Source: Paramecium pentaurelia
Lineage: Eukaryota > Ciliophora > Oligohymenophorea > Peniculida > Parameciidae
Reading direction: 5' to 3'
Length of the DNA stretch: 64,000 bases
NCBI GenBank assembly: GCA_905183005.1
Contig: CAJJDO010000004.1
Location: 783,252 to 847,251, forward strand
A program made the position numbers and the translations under genes. A model generated the notes under the pieces. That model worked only from the letters and a program-made list of their open reading frames with translations, had not been told where the DNA came from and ran no database searches. Shown here one piece after another: positions 53,570 through 64,000 of the stretch (the first letter of the stretch is position 1; each line of letters begins with the position of its first letter).

Positions 53570-54023
53570 GTTTATTACTATAATAACCATAGTAAAATCA
53601 AAAAAAGTATCTTTTACTTTTTCCACCTTACAAAAAAATCAATAATTAGCTGAAATTTTTTTTTGATATTATCTTAAAATTCAATTAATGAAATTTCATT
53701 ATTTTATTATTGAAAAAATCTAAATATTAATATATCATTAACATAGATATTTTCTAAATAGATAGAAATATCTACGAATTATTATATCCTTATTATTTTA
53801 GAGAGTGGATGCTTTAATTTCTTTAATTGTTCTAAATTAAACCTTATAAATAGATATACAATAATAAATATCATGTAAATATTAAATTAATAAATAATTA
53901 ATTTAATATTTAATTGAAATTATTAATTTTAAATTGAAAAAGGAAGCTTAAAAAAAAAATAAATTTACAAAAGAAAATAATAATCTCGATTAATTATATT
54001 AATCTTTTTTAATAATATATTAT
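53570..54023. other. spacer between convergent genes
   Basis: A+T-rich sequence between the 3' ends of a plus-strand relic and a minus-strand gene. No feature was recognised. Confidence 0.55.
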
Positions 54024-55919
54024 TCAATTCTCATAATTCTTCTCCCCAATCTACAAATTCTTGTTATTATAAATATCTATCTCCACCCAGATACCTACCT
54101 TTTTACCATTTTAATATTCACCAGTATAAGTTAAGAACCATTTATCATCTGCTACATCCACCCACTTACCCAACTTAAATTCTTCCCCTTCTTCATCATA
54201 TAATCCACCTCCACTAAAATTTAAAATTGGGTTTATTAAAAGCTATCTATCTAATATTTTACATATAATAAAATGGTCTTAAATTCCATTCATCCTTCAC
54301 CATGATTTCCCATTTACCAATTTTTTTACCATTTTTGTATTCTCCAATATATTTTACTTAACTATCAACCCTAAATTCATCCGATAATTCTATCCAATTA
54401 CCCACTTTAATCCCTTCATCATATTATCCTCCCCCACTAAATATAAATTCAGCAAAATAATTCTTACATATGTGTATTTTGAAAAAAAATATCCCATCTA
54501 CCAACTTTTTTATTATTTTTATATTCGCCATTATAAAAGACTTAAGCATCTTTTTAAAATCTATCCTACACTTCCACCCATTTAGCTGATTTAATTCCTT
54601 CATCATACAGTCCACCGCCACTAAAAATATATTCTGTTTTTACATTTTCATGCTTTGTGCATTCTTTTCCCAATACTCCTTATAACAGATATCCCATTTA
54701 CCATCCTTTTAACCATTTTTATATTCGCCATAAACAGTAACTTAAGAAAACTCTGAAAATTCATCACTCACTTCTACCCAATTACCAATCTTAATCCCTC
54801 CATCATATGATCCTCCACCACTAAAACATACATTAATCTACATGATATTTTTTACATAACTATTTTTTCAAACAAAATATTCCACTTGCCGATTTATTTA
54901 CCTTTTTTATACTCTCCCTCATAAGTTATTTAGGAACTATCTTAAAATTCATCAGATACTTCCACCCAATTACCATCCTTAATCCCTTCTTCATATGATC
55001 CACCACCACTAAAACATACATATAGCTCCAAGAATATTCTTACATATGCTTATTTTGATAACAAATATCCCATCTACCAACTTTTTGCCCATTTTTATAT
55101 TAACCTTTATGCGTTATGTAAGAACCCTCATAAAATCTATCTGACACTTCTATCCAATAACCTAATTTAATTCCTTTATCATATAATCCACCACCACTAA
55201 AATATAATTTAATAACAAAATGTTTTTACATAATCTCATCATAGCACAAAATATCCCATCTGCCAACTTTGTTACCATTTTAATATTCACCTAAATAAAA
55301 TACTTATGAATAATGCCAAAATCCATCCCAAAATTCTTTCCATTTTCCCTCTTTTTGACCTTATTTATTATAATCACCTCCCCCACTAATAGATATTTAC
55401 AATTAATACATCTCTTTATCCTCATAAATTTATTTCCACGTTCCATTTCTCAAATCACTTACATACTATCCAATTTCATAAGCCTAAGCCTTTCTAATGA
55501 TTATATATATTATATTTACATCCAATAATTTTTTATCATTTCTTTCCATAAACCCTATTTTTTTCCATCATCTGAGTAAATTCCACCTACATCAATTATT
55601 GTCTCGCAATTCCATTTAGCAAACCATTTACCTACTTTTTGATCATTTAATCCATATTTTCCACACCATTGAAGATATTTGATTTATTAAAAATTATGTA
55701 ATACTTAAGGGGTTTTTGATATGTCTTTAATAGTATCTCTAGAAAGATTAATAAAAGAAAAACTTACATCCTAATTATTGCTCCATTTTTAATATATTAA
55801 ATTTCTTTTTACTGAGTAAGTATTATTATGAGTTTACTGTAGATGAATCTTTCATTTGCATAATCCCAATTAAAAGTAGTATATATCATATCTTTTTCTA
55901 TCAAATTTGGTTGAAACAT
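54024..55919 (-). CDS. MORN-like GGGSYD repeat protein, 7 units
   Basis: The gene is intact. With nine introns removed (26, 26, 24, 33, 35, 35, 23, 31 and 49 nt) the length is exactly 538 codons, from ATG 55919 to TGA 54024-54026. It is the shorter relative of 33127-36979 and lacks the B-box and coiled coil. It opens with DYANERFIYS, then WSNNQDVSFSFINLSRDTI and LHNFQQIKYLQWCGKYG. Seven repeat units follow, such as GGGSYEEGIKDGNWVEVSDE and GGGQYDEGIKVGNWIELSDE, each ending in Y.GEYKNGKK.G.WDI. The last unit closes with WVEIDIYNNKN. All unit-boundary introns are phase 2 and split an Ile codon (AT|T). The first intron (55812-55837) ends in CAG. The predicted protein is cytosolic and beta-rich, and MORN-like repeats suggest membrane-lipid or scaffold binding. 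Confidence 0.88.
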
Positions 55920-57820
55920 TAATAATTAATAATAATAATTAAATAAAACTATAATTGTTTTCACTTTACGGAAAAAGTATCTTTAATTATTCAGAATAAA
56001 ACTATTTGGAGTTATCTCACTTTTTTGAAAAAAAATTCTTCATTTTTTAGAAATAATATGATATGAAAAAATATAGAAAATAGGAAAATTTTATGTTGTT
56101 TTTAAGAATAATGAAATTATTGGTTCATATATTTATTCAATAATCTTAATAAATAAATTTATTGAATTTATAAAAAAGATGTAAAAATTAGTAATTTCAA
56201 ATAACAAATTATTGCTATTGAAAATATCCACTCTGGAAATTGACGCCAAATCTACCTACAAAGAAGTTGAGAATATATTAAATTAATACTATTAATCTAG
56301 AGAATAAAGTAAATAATACTGTTTTATTGAAATAATAATTTTATCTTAATGAAATAATCAATAAGATTTATAGTAAATCTATTGATATTTCTAAGATTAA
56401 TAAATAAAATACAATTTACAGGTATTTTTCTTTTAATTTAACTTACTAATTATGTGGAAAAAAGTTTATTAGAGAGGAAAAGTTTAATTTAATAATCTTA
56501 TCAAATTGATTTAATTACTGATTTAGAATTAAATTGACACAAAAATCATTTTTATGGTCATTTATTTTTTCATTATTAAAGTTAAAAACTTGTTTAAAAA
56601 TGAAAAACAGTTATCAATATTGAGAGACATTTAACTTATGATTAATTATTACATTAATTAATACTATATTATATTTCATTAATCTTTTGCTAATTAACTA
56701 TATATTTTTTGTAATTTCTTTTCTAAAAATAACAATATTTTATGAAAAGTAAAATAAAGTTATCGGATAAATTTTTCTTTTTTAATTATTAAATTATTTA
56801 ATTTACTTAGTTATTCCATCTTTTTTTTAAGTTTTTCTTTCTGTAACATTATAATTCTTAATTTACAGAAATTATATTATTGTTGTTTATACTAATAAGA
56901 ATAAATTTAATAGAATTGAATTTATTAATATAGAATTCCTTGATTCATTTAATTCATAAGTTTCATCATGAATGAGAATTTACTTATTGTATTTAAATAT
57001 TCAAACCTAAATCTATTTTGATATATTACACATACTACTTTAACTATACATATTTAATTCTTGAAATTGATTACTAATCTAATATTTAAATATCTTATAA
57101 ACCAATAATCATACTCTACATTGATCTTTATTATTAACTTCTTTAGAATTTGACTTCAAAATTAACACTTTTAATGATAAACTATTTTATTACGATTATT
57201 TAAGCCTATAAGGTAGAAATATATATATAAAATAAAATTCAAATTAAATATGCAACAGCAGATGCTTGTATTCATAATCTATATCTGAAATATTTTCATT
57301 AAATAACATTACCTTCAGCTTTTCTATGATTATATATAAAAATATAACTTTACTAAATTAATAATTGAAATATTAGTAGTAATATTTTTTAATTAAATAA
57401 ACATTCATCAAGCAAAAATATGTCTTTCCAAATCCAGTTCTCAGTTGGAATAGTTCAGCTTATTGAAAAAAGGGGTTATAATGTCTGTAAAATTAAAAAA
57501 ATTAGCTTAAATATTCAAAATTTGAATCCTTTACAATCATATTTAAGTTGAGTAATTTGATTGTTTAAATTTCTGTTTTGTAATATTTGAAAGAATAATC
57601 AATTTAAAATATTTTTACTTAATTAAATATTTAATCAATATGGGATTCATTTTTTATTTTATCCATTCATTACTACTTTTATTGGATAATATAATAATAA
57701 TTCTCGTTTATTTGTTTACTTAAAATTTGAAGTATCAGATTTGAAAACTATAAAGAATTTTTCCGAATTAATTTAGTGTTTAATTTATAAAATTAATTGA
57801 AAGGTATATATTCTAAATTT
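55920..57820. other. 1.9-kb gene-poor stretch
   Basis: A+T-rich sequence between divergent genes. It would contain promoters for both. No coding frame or repeat could be supported. Confidence 0.55.
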
Positions 57821-58861
57821 ATGAATAATATAATGCCTGAATCACAATCTAAGAGTTTCTCTTACAAACTACTCCCATAGTCTTCTATTCATTAAAATTG
57901 TTCATCTCGAGCTATGGCAATTAATAAAAGTAAAACACTACTTTTAGTTTAAAAAGAATCCTTCATTAAATGTTTTGCATTTAAAAGAGGAGAAATAAAA
58001 TTATTGTAGTTATTTCATTTTGGAAATGCAACTGTCAATACCTTGAATTTTCAAATGCAGAAATAAAATATAATTTCTGGCTCAGATAAATTCATTTGTA
58101 AATATTCATCAAACTTAATGGCTAATCCAAAATATATTTAAAAATGCTTTGGATAATTTAATACTATGTGCCTAATTTTACACCCTTTGAAAGAAGATAT
58201 TATTATTATAGGTAGTAAAATTGGTCCAATTCACTTTTTATTTACTAATTAGATAGGAAGTAACAAACCTTTTACATAAACTATTTAAGAACATAATAAT
58301 GTTTTAGGACTATCAATAAATGATTAAGGTACTAGAATTATATCTTGTGGAAAAGACAATTTCTTATTAATTATCGAGCCAAATTAGTCAAATTCTGAAT
58401 TATAAAAATGCAATTGGATTGTAAAATAAAGACTTATTGTTGAGCAATATGGTTATAGAATATGTTTTATTAATAATAATTAATTTACATTCCAACCATC
58501 TAATAACTCTTACATAAATTACTATTGTGAAATAAATGGTATGTTTTACAAATAAAGTTAACATTAAATACCTTCTAATAAATAAGATTCTTTTTGTATC
58601 TTTTAATAAGTGTACAATTAGTAGAAGTCCCTTATTTTCAATATATATGGAAGAGTGTTATAGATAATTAAGTTTTCAAAAGAAAAATCTTTAAATTCAG
58701 ACCAAACTGATTAATTGTTCTAATTAGAATAACTTATTGATTTTGGAGAAAGATATAATCCTTGGATTTATGGAATAATAAGTGAAGACGCAGAATATAT
58801 AATAACTTGGGATTTTGATTCAGAGTAAATATAAATTAGGTAATTTTAAAATAATTAATGA
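57821..58861 (+). CDS. WD40-repeat protein without B-box
   Basis: An intronless frame of 346 codons runs from ATG 57821 to TGA 58859-58861. It aligns by eye with the C-terminal two thirds of the protein at 11633-13129. Shared segments include AMAINKSKTLLLVQ, NIISGSDKFICKY, GTRIISCGKDNFLLIIE, the strongly shared YGYRICFINNNQFTFQP and the closing AEYIITWDFDSEQIQIRQF. Several repeats have weak WD signatures, and the segment KYIQKCFGQFN replaces a canonical repeat. The zinc finger and coiled coil are absent, so it is either a shorter paralogue or a 5'-truncated copy that kept an open frame. WD40 proteins act as interaction scaffolds. No partner can be inferred from neighbours. Confidence 0.82.
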
Positions 58862-59014
58862 AAATATATTTTATTTTTTAAATTGTCACCATATATTATA
58901 ATTCCAGAAAATATCAAAAATATTATTCTCAATATTATAATTTTATGATTCTAATATTTGTTTAATAAAAAATAAGTTCATATTTTATTAAAGAATTTAT
59001 TTAAATTATAAAAA

Positions 59015-59565
59015 ATGGATAACAAATATAGTTTGATAAAGGTAGATAATTTTGAAATAAAGCAATAAGAAAATAAGAAATATTACATCAAAGCCTTAGA
59101 TAGACTACTTTCATAACTTGAGAAGCATAAGCTTAGTTACACTAAATTATAAATTACCTAACCAATAGTCTAGATAAAGGGAGCTAGAACTATTTGGTAA
59201 AATTATTCATAAATATGTAATTAAATAAAAATGAACTCTAAGCTTGTAAACTAGTACTTTTATGCTTAGTTTTGGGGGAAAGTGTATATAAATAATAATA
59301 ATAATATAGTTCAATAAGAAATGAATAAATGATCATATTAGGATAAAGAATTAAAAGTAAAGTTATTTAGTCTTACCTTAGGGAATTTTTAAGTATTTAT
59401 ATACTTTTAGAAGTAGAAGAATAATTAATTTGTTAATAATGCAAAATGGCAGATACAAAATTAGTGAAAGATAGAAAAATCAAATTGATTAGTAAGGAAT
59501 GCACAACTTGCAAAGCTACTTGTACTGTAGAAGGATCAAAATTTAAATACTTTAAATTTCCTTGA
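59015..59565 (+). pseudogene. eIF2-beta/eIF5-type translation factor pseudogene
   Basis: From ATG 59015 the frame reads KKYYIKALDRLLSQLEKHK, then QIKGARTIWQNYSQICNQIK. This matches the core of initiation factor eIF2-beta, where a GTK.T.w.N...IC..l.R element precedes a helical domain. A TGA interrupts it (after QQEMNK, near 59330). Later the zinc-ribbon end is visible in another frame (ADTKLVKDRKIKLISKECTT, then CKATCTVEG). It ends at TGA 59563-59565. The first zinc-ribbon cysteine pair is lost at the frame change (VNNAK). The lysine-rich N-terminus that binds other factors is absent. This copy cannot make a working factor, and a functional gene must lie elsewhere. Archaeal-type aIF2-beta/eIF5 relatives share the fold, so the exact family member is uncertain. 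Confidence 0.65.
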
Positions 59566-59929
59566 TTATTATTCTTAATAAATTTATGTATCAAATTATT
59601 AATTCACAATAAAGAAATTAATGGAGAATATATAGAGGTGTTTTGATATAAAGAATCTTTTTGTTAACTTATAATTGAATAACTTATATATTTATCTTCA
59701 TTAGAAAAAAAATTAAATATTATTCACATCTAAATGGAAAAATAGCTAAATTTATTCAATATATTATAAATTAAAAAATATAATTAGTTAATAATAATTA
59801 TGATATAGAAAACAATCTTAGAATATATCAGAATTAAATAATTTTGTTTAAGGTACAATATAAATTTACTTGATTTTATTAATAGAATAATTAAGAAAAT
59901 TTCATAAACTCCTAAAATTATTCTTGGTT
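59566..59929. other. intergenic spacer
   Basis: A+T-rich sequence with no recognised feature. Confidence 0.5.
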
Positions 59930-60250
59930 TTTTTAGAAGAATGCAAACCACCCTTAAAATGAATCTGCTTATACTGCAATAAAAATCAATCCATAACGTA
60001 ACAATTATTATTTAAAAGGTATCTTACAAACATATGTAAAGCACTGACTTTATTTATAAAATGTTCGTTAAATGAAAATCAAAGAGAAAAAAAATCTTGA
60101 TGAGTTAATTGAATAGTATGATTCAGCAATTCATTTAGATTCAAATGATTAATCTGCTTATAAAATGTAAGGTTAGATAAAATTGATATTTTTCATTAAG
60201 TCTTATTCTATTACAAGAAAACAAATTATCAAGAATAAAATGATGTGATG
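59930..60250 (+). pseudogene. TPR-repeat relic
   Basis: Plus-strand pieces resemble tetratricopeptide repeats in decay: LDELIEQYDSAIHLDSNDQS followed by AYKM, with ESAYTAIKINPQ upstream. The pieces are short, lie in different frames and include TGA codons. It is probably a fragment of a TPR gene family common in ciliates. Confidence 0.45.
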
Positions 60251-61539
60251 AATCCATATTATAATATGAATAGAAGTTTTCACTTTAGCCCCATTCTTGT
60301 AATCTTATTAAAAGAGGTAATGATTATTTGATTACAATAGGATTATTCGAGTCTTATCAATATCAAAGTTATTCTTATTAGTAATTCTTTAAATTCTAAA
60401 TTTATTATAAATAAAAATAGAACTTATTTCAAGCAACTATAAATCAAATGATGATGAAACAAAATTTTTTAATTGCTCAATAAGTTTAATCTGCATTATG
60501 AAATAATATTTTTGAAAAAGGGTTCTCAAATTTGGAATTAATGATATGTGTATTCTTATCTGATATCTGGAAATATAATAATCCAATTCTATTTAATAAA
60601 AATTAATAAATCATTCTTTCGGTTAGCTTAAAACTGAGTGTGATATTATTTATGGCTTTAACTTATTTTGAAACTTATTATATTAAATAAAAATTTTAGA
60701 AATTTCAATTTCTACATTTAATTAGTATATTATAAAATATTCATTTTTTTATGATATATGCATACAAACATATACTGTGAAAAATAATAAAAGAAGAACG
60801 TACTTTATTTTAATATGAATATATTATATTTTCATTATTTGAACATCTGTTCAAATTAATAGATATTCATAAAGTCATATTTATCAATGAGTATACACCA
60901 TTAGCGGAAATCCATTAATAAATTTAAATTAATAATCTCTAATTAAAAAGCTATGGGCTTTACTGGATAAGTAATTATTTAAAACTCTTTTATTATAAAT
61001 TCTAATATAAATTAATGAAAATTTACATTCATAATTAGTATCTAAAGGAAGATTTGGATAATGTTATTTAATGGAATTTTCAAATTCAATTACTTTTTAA
61101 TTTTAATCTAGTCTCATGTATATCTGTCCTAAAAATAAGTGATAATAATAACTTAATGCTAACTTAGCAGCTTAAATTAGTAAAGGATATTCACTGGCAG
61201 TCTATTATGGTTATTCATATTAACAAAATTCTTCATAATATTTGGATGATTCTAAATTTTTACCTTCTTACTCCATTTTAAAACCTTGATATATAATAAT
61301 TATACCTTTAAATAAATAAAAGAGTGATTGCAATTATTACTAACATTTATTTATTAATGAATCAGCTAATTCAAAATTCTTTATTAAAATTGCAGAGATT
61401 ACTAAATTTAATTTATATATTACTATATTATGAAATTTCATTCTTGTTTAAGAATGAAAAATTGATCTTTTGATATATACTTACTATAATTCCAAATAAT
61501 TATTATTTATAATATATTTTAGCTATTTAAAGTATTTAT
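60251..61539. other. mostly non-coding, weak coding trace
   Basis: A plus-strand stretch near 61155-61285 reads ANLAAQISKGYSLAVYYGYS and DDSKFLPSYSIL, which looks like protein, but upstream TGA codons isolate it. I could not identify it. The rest shows nothing. Confidence 0.4.
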
Positions 61540-63905
61540 AATACCTTATAATTTTAATGCTTTTTCAATTTTTTAAGAATCTTTTTTTAGTATTTCTAAT
61601 AAATTATGTGCCTCATTAAAATTATTTTACAAATAATAAACAATAACTTAAATTTATATAGAATATATTAACCTAGAAACCATTAAGAATCATAAATATC
61701 AATTAAGGATTGAAAAATTTTCTTGGCTTCCTCAAAAGATAAATCGTTAGGTTATACATTTTAAGTTATGTTCTTTTCTAAAATAGCAAGTGCTAAAAAC
61801 TCAAATAGTAACATTACCTTTATTATAAAGCAATTATTGTTTGTAAGTTTCATTTTTAAGTTCCTAATCATAATAATATATTGCAATAGTATATTATTTT
61901 TATATTTGATTAATCAAACCTAATGAGTTATTGAAATAATTAACCCATATATATATTTATTTTAGATTTATTATATTCATTTGATTGCAATAATTTAAAA
62001 CAATCCATTGATTCACTTAATAATCCTTGATGAAATAAAATCTATGCTGTAAATCATAAATTAAAAAAAACCTCTTAATTCAAGAAATTCATATTTTTAT
62101 TCTTTTAATGGTAGATTATTCATTATTTCCAACGCTTATATATATTGTTTCATTCCTACTAAAGTGTATACTAATTTAGATAATCTATTTGAATACCATA
62201 ACAAATTTCAATAATAAATTCATTTGGATATTATATCCTTAATGGTTCTAAATATTATTATGCAAGGCCATATTTTTATAAAGTTATTAAACAAGTTGCT
62301 ATCCTAATAAATTACAAATTTAACATTTTAGCAAAGTTAAAAATAAACATTGAGGGAGTTTTAGTAACTTTTTCTCAACAATATCTAAAGCATTTTTAAA
62401 TTATTTTTCTAAAAACAATTATTTCACTTTTATTACTAATAAATTATACCTTCTGAAATAAAGACTATTAATGGTGAATTTATTTATCTATGTTACTCAT
62501 ATGATTAAATTGAAAAAACTGTTTTATTTTTTGAAAACAATTTTATAGCAATGACTCATATACAATTCAAAATTACATCTAAAACTTTATGCTTCGGAAT
62601 ACTTTTTTGAATTTTTTTATATTGAGTTTAAAAATTCAATAGCTTTCTAAAATTCACCTTATTTAATCAGTATAATTGCTATTATTATTTTCTAATACAA
62701 TACAATATGTTATTTTTGTTTCATCATCTAAATTCTGTAAATTATCAATATGAAATTATTTTGGATTTTACATTAGCATACAAATAACTAAAAATTAATT
62801 AATAATTACACTTTGCATCGCAATAAGCCTAACAATTAGAATATTTTTCCATACCTTATTAACAAAATTTAATTGCTTTTTGAATTTTATTTTAATAAAA
62901 AATCAAACATTTAACTTTATTAATAAAATTTGTTTACCATAGAACATAATAATATCTAAACTTTCTGGCTTTTTAGCTAATTCTTCTTTTATTATTTTAT
63001 TAGCTTCCTTTATTTTTCCTTACTCTAAAAGAGATACACTTTGAAACAACTGTAAATTAAATCTATCATCATTTTAATGCTATCGTTTGTCTAATTGATT
63101 AAGTTAAGAATTACAATAATGGTAATTGACTAATGAAATCACATGACCTTATAAAAAATTATCATAATTATAATCATCCTGATGTGCTATTAATTAATTT
63201 GCTTCTTGATCTTTACCCAGAATAATTAATATTGAATCTAAATTTTAGAATGTATTACATTTCTTAGCTTAAAGAACATAATCCTTTTTAAGTTTTAGTG
63301 CATAATTAATCTTTTAAAGAGCATGATTATATTTACATAAATAAAGCAAATCTTCAACTAAAATAATTGATAAATTATCTAATACTTTGCTAATTAAGTA
63401 TAAATGAAAAGTATTAAGGGTCTTCTAATGAATAAACCTCTTCAATTATCTAAATGATTGTATTTTTAGTATTTATTTCTATTTATTGAGTCCATACGAA
63501 AGCTATTAATAATTTCTATATTTCATTATTGTAGCATTGCTTTGCTAATCTAATTAAAATCTAAATATCTTAGTATAAATGGATTTCGTCTAATTAGTTT
63601 TAAATGAGTTTTTTAAATTTATCTTGATAAACAATCAATTCTTAATAAAATGAATTACATTGATTTTCAATTGATAATGATTAAATTCGCTATAAGAGTT
63701 GTTCTATTTTTTTAAGATGAATTTCTAATATATAATACAATATTGTAATTGGAAAACAATCTAATAGATGTTCCTCATGAAATTCTTTCCAACAAATTTC
63801 ACAAAGCTTATCTTTTGTTGATTTGCAATTTTCATTTAAACAAAACTTTATAATTGGATTCAAATTATGAGTCAGATAATTACAAGTAAATATTTGAGGA
63901 TTCAT
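61540..63905 (-). pseudogene. B-box / TPR-like repeat protein gene, frameshifted
   Basis: ATG 63905 starts a 183-codon frame with an N-terminal B-box-like zinc finger (CNYLTHNLNP, FCLNENC, LCEICWKEFHEEH). It closes at TGA 63354-63356. Coding continues in another frame (LDNLSIILVEDLLYLCKYNH; LQLFQSVSLLEQGKIKEANK; ELAKKPESLDIIMFYGKQ), then in others (IQKAIKFCQQGMEKYSNC; IKQGEFQKAIEFLNSIQKNS; NDLSFEEAKKIFQSLIDIYD). The alpha-helical pairs with A....A..... P patterns are TPR-like. Some breaks may be 22-nt introns, one fitting near 62800. Others, such as ILNQ/SKVLDNL, show no GT...AG solution. It is most likely a pseudogene or a gene with sequence errors. Confidence 0.6.
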
Positions 63906-64000
63906 TAAAATAATTTAAAATAAATAATATTAATAACAATATTCCAAATTAACAATATATTGTTTAGAGTAAGTATAATCTTTATTAATCTCAAATGATA
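63906..64000. other. window end, non-coding
   Basis: A+T-rich sequence upstream of the B-box/TPR frame. Nothing recognised. Confidence 0.5.

Noticed and set aside
1..64000. tRNA genes, telomere repeats, CRISPR arrays or bacterial operons
   Set aside because: No TTCRA-type tRNA arm in proper context, no CCCCAA/CCCAAA arrays and no regularly spaced short repeats were found. Genes carry eukaryotic micro-introns.

Overview
The window looks like nuclear DNA of a ciliate, most probably Paramecium. It is very A+T-rich. Long protein-like frames are full of in-frame TAA and TAG and end only at TGA, so TAA/TAG read as glutamine. Split genes rejoin exactly when GT(A)...AG introns of 21-29 nt are removed, a size known mainly from Paramecium. 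Reading with the standard code misses almost every gene here. No tRNA, rRNA, CRISPR array, telomere repeat or bacterial-type signal was recognised.

Layout. 1-4.1 kb: a 687-bp direct repeat, a decayed WD40 copy and a gene cut by a 406-base assembly gap. 6.3-10.4 kb: a cysteine-rich membrane protein gene with one nonsense codon and one frameshift. 11.6-13.1 kb: an intact B-box/WD40 gene (minus). 14.0-14.7 kb: a possible LINE reverse-transcriptase relic. 15.6-16.4 kb: an unassigned coding relic (minus). 16.7-18.2 kb: an intact gene with three tiny introns. 18.3-20.6 kb: a perfect 1149-bp tandem duplication joined by one N. 20.6-21.2 kb: a coding relic (minus). 21.6-23.1 kb: an intact MATE transporter. 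23.6-30.0 kb: an intact 2115-residue cysteine-rich membrane protein. 33.1-37.0 kb (minus): a B-box/coiled-coil protein followed by 13 MORN-like GGGSYD repeat units, each in its own exon. 41.0-42.7 kb: a short secreted cysteine-rich protein. 43.6-47.9 kb (minus): a decayed cysteine-rich receptor-like gene. 48.5-49.1 kb: a small secreted discoidin-like protein. 51.9-53.6 kb: a decayed gene ending at the start of a HECT ligase domain. 54.0-55.9 kb (minus): an intact 7-unit GGGSYD gene. 57.8-58.9 kb: an intact WD40 gene. 59.0-59.6 kb: an eIF2-beta-like pseudogene. 59.9-63.9 kb: TPR-type relics, the longer one with a B-box (minus).

The window is not an operon-like system. It is an expanding and decaying multigene landscape. 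B-box zinc modules precede WD40, MORN-like, TPR and unknown C-termini. Cysteine-rich CGDG/ECDDGN surface proteins occur at four loci. Intact members sit beside broken relatives. The long gene-poor stretches (3-4 kb) are unusual for a Paramecium somatic genome. They may indicate germline or germline-limited DNA, or a poorly assembled region. This is inference: no developmental excision boundary could be shown from sequence alone.
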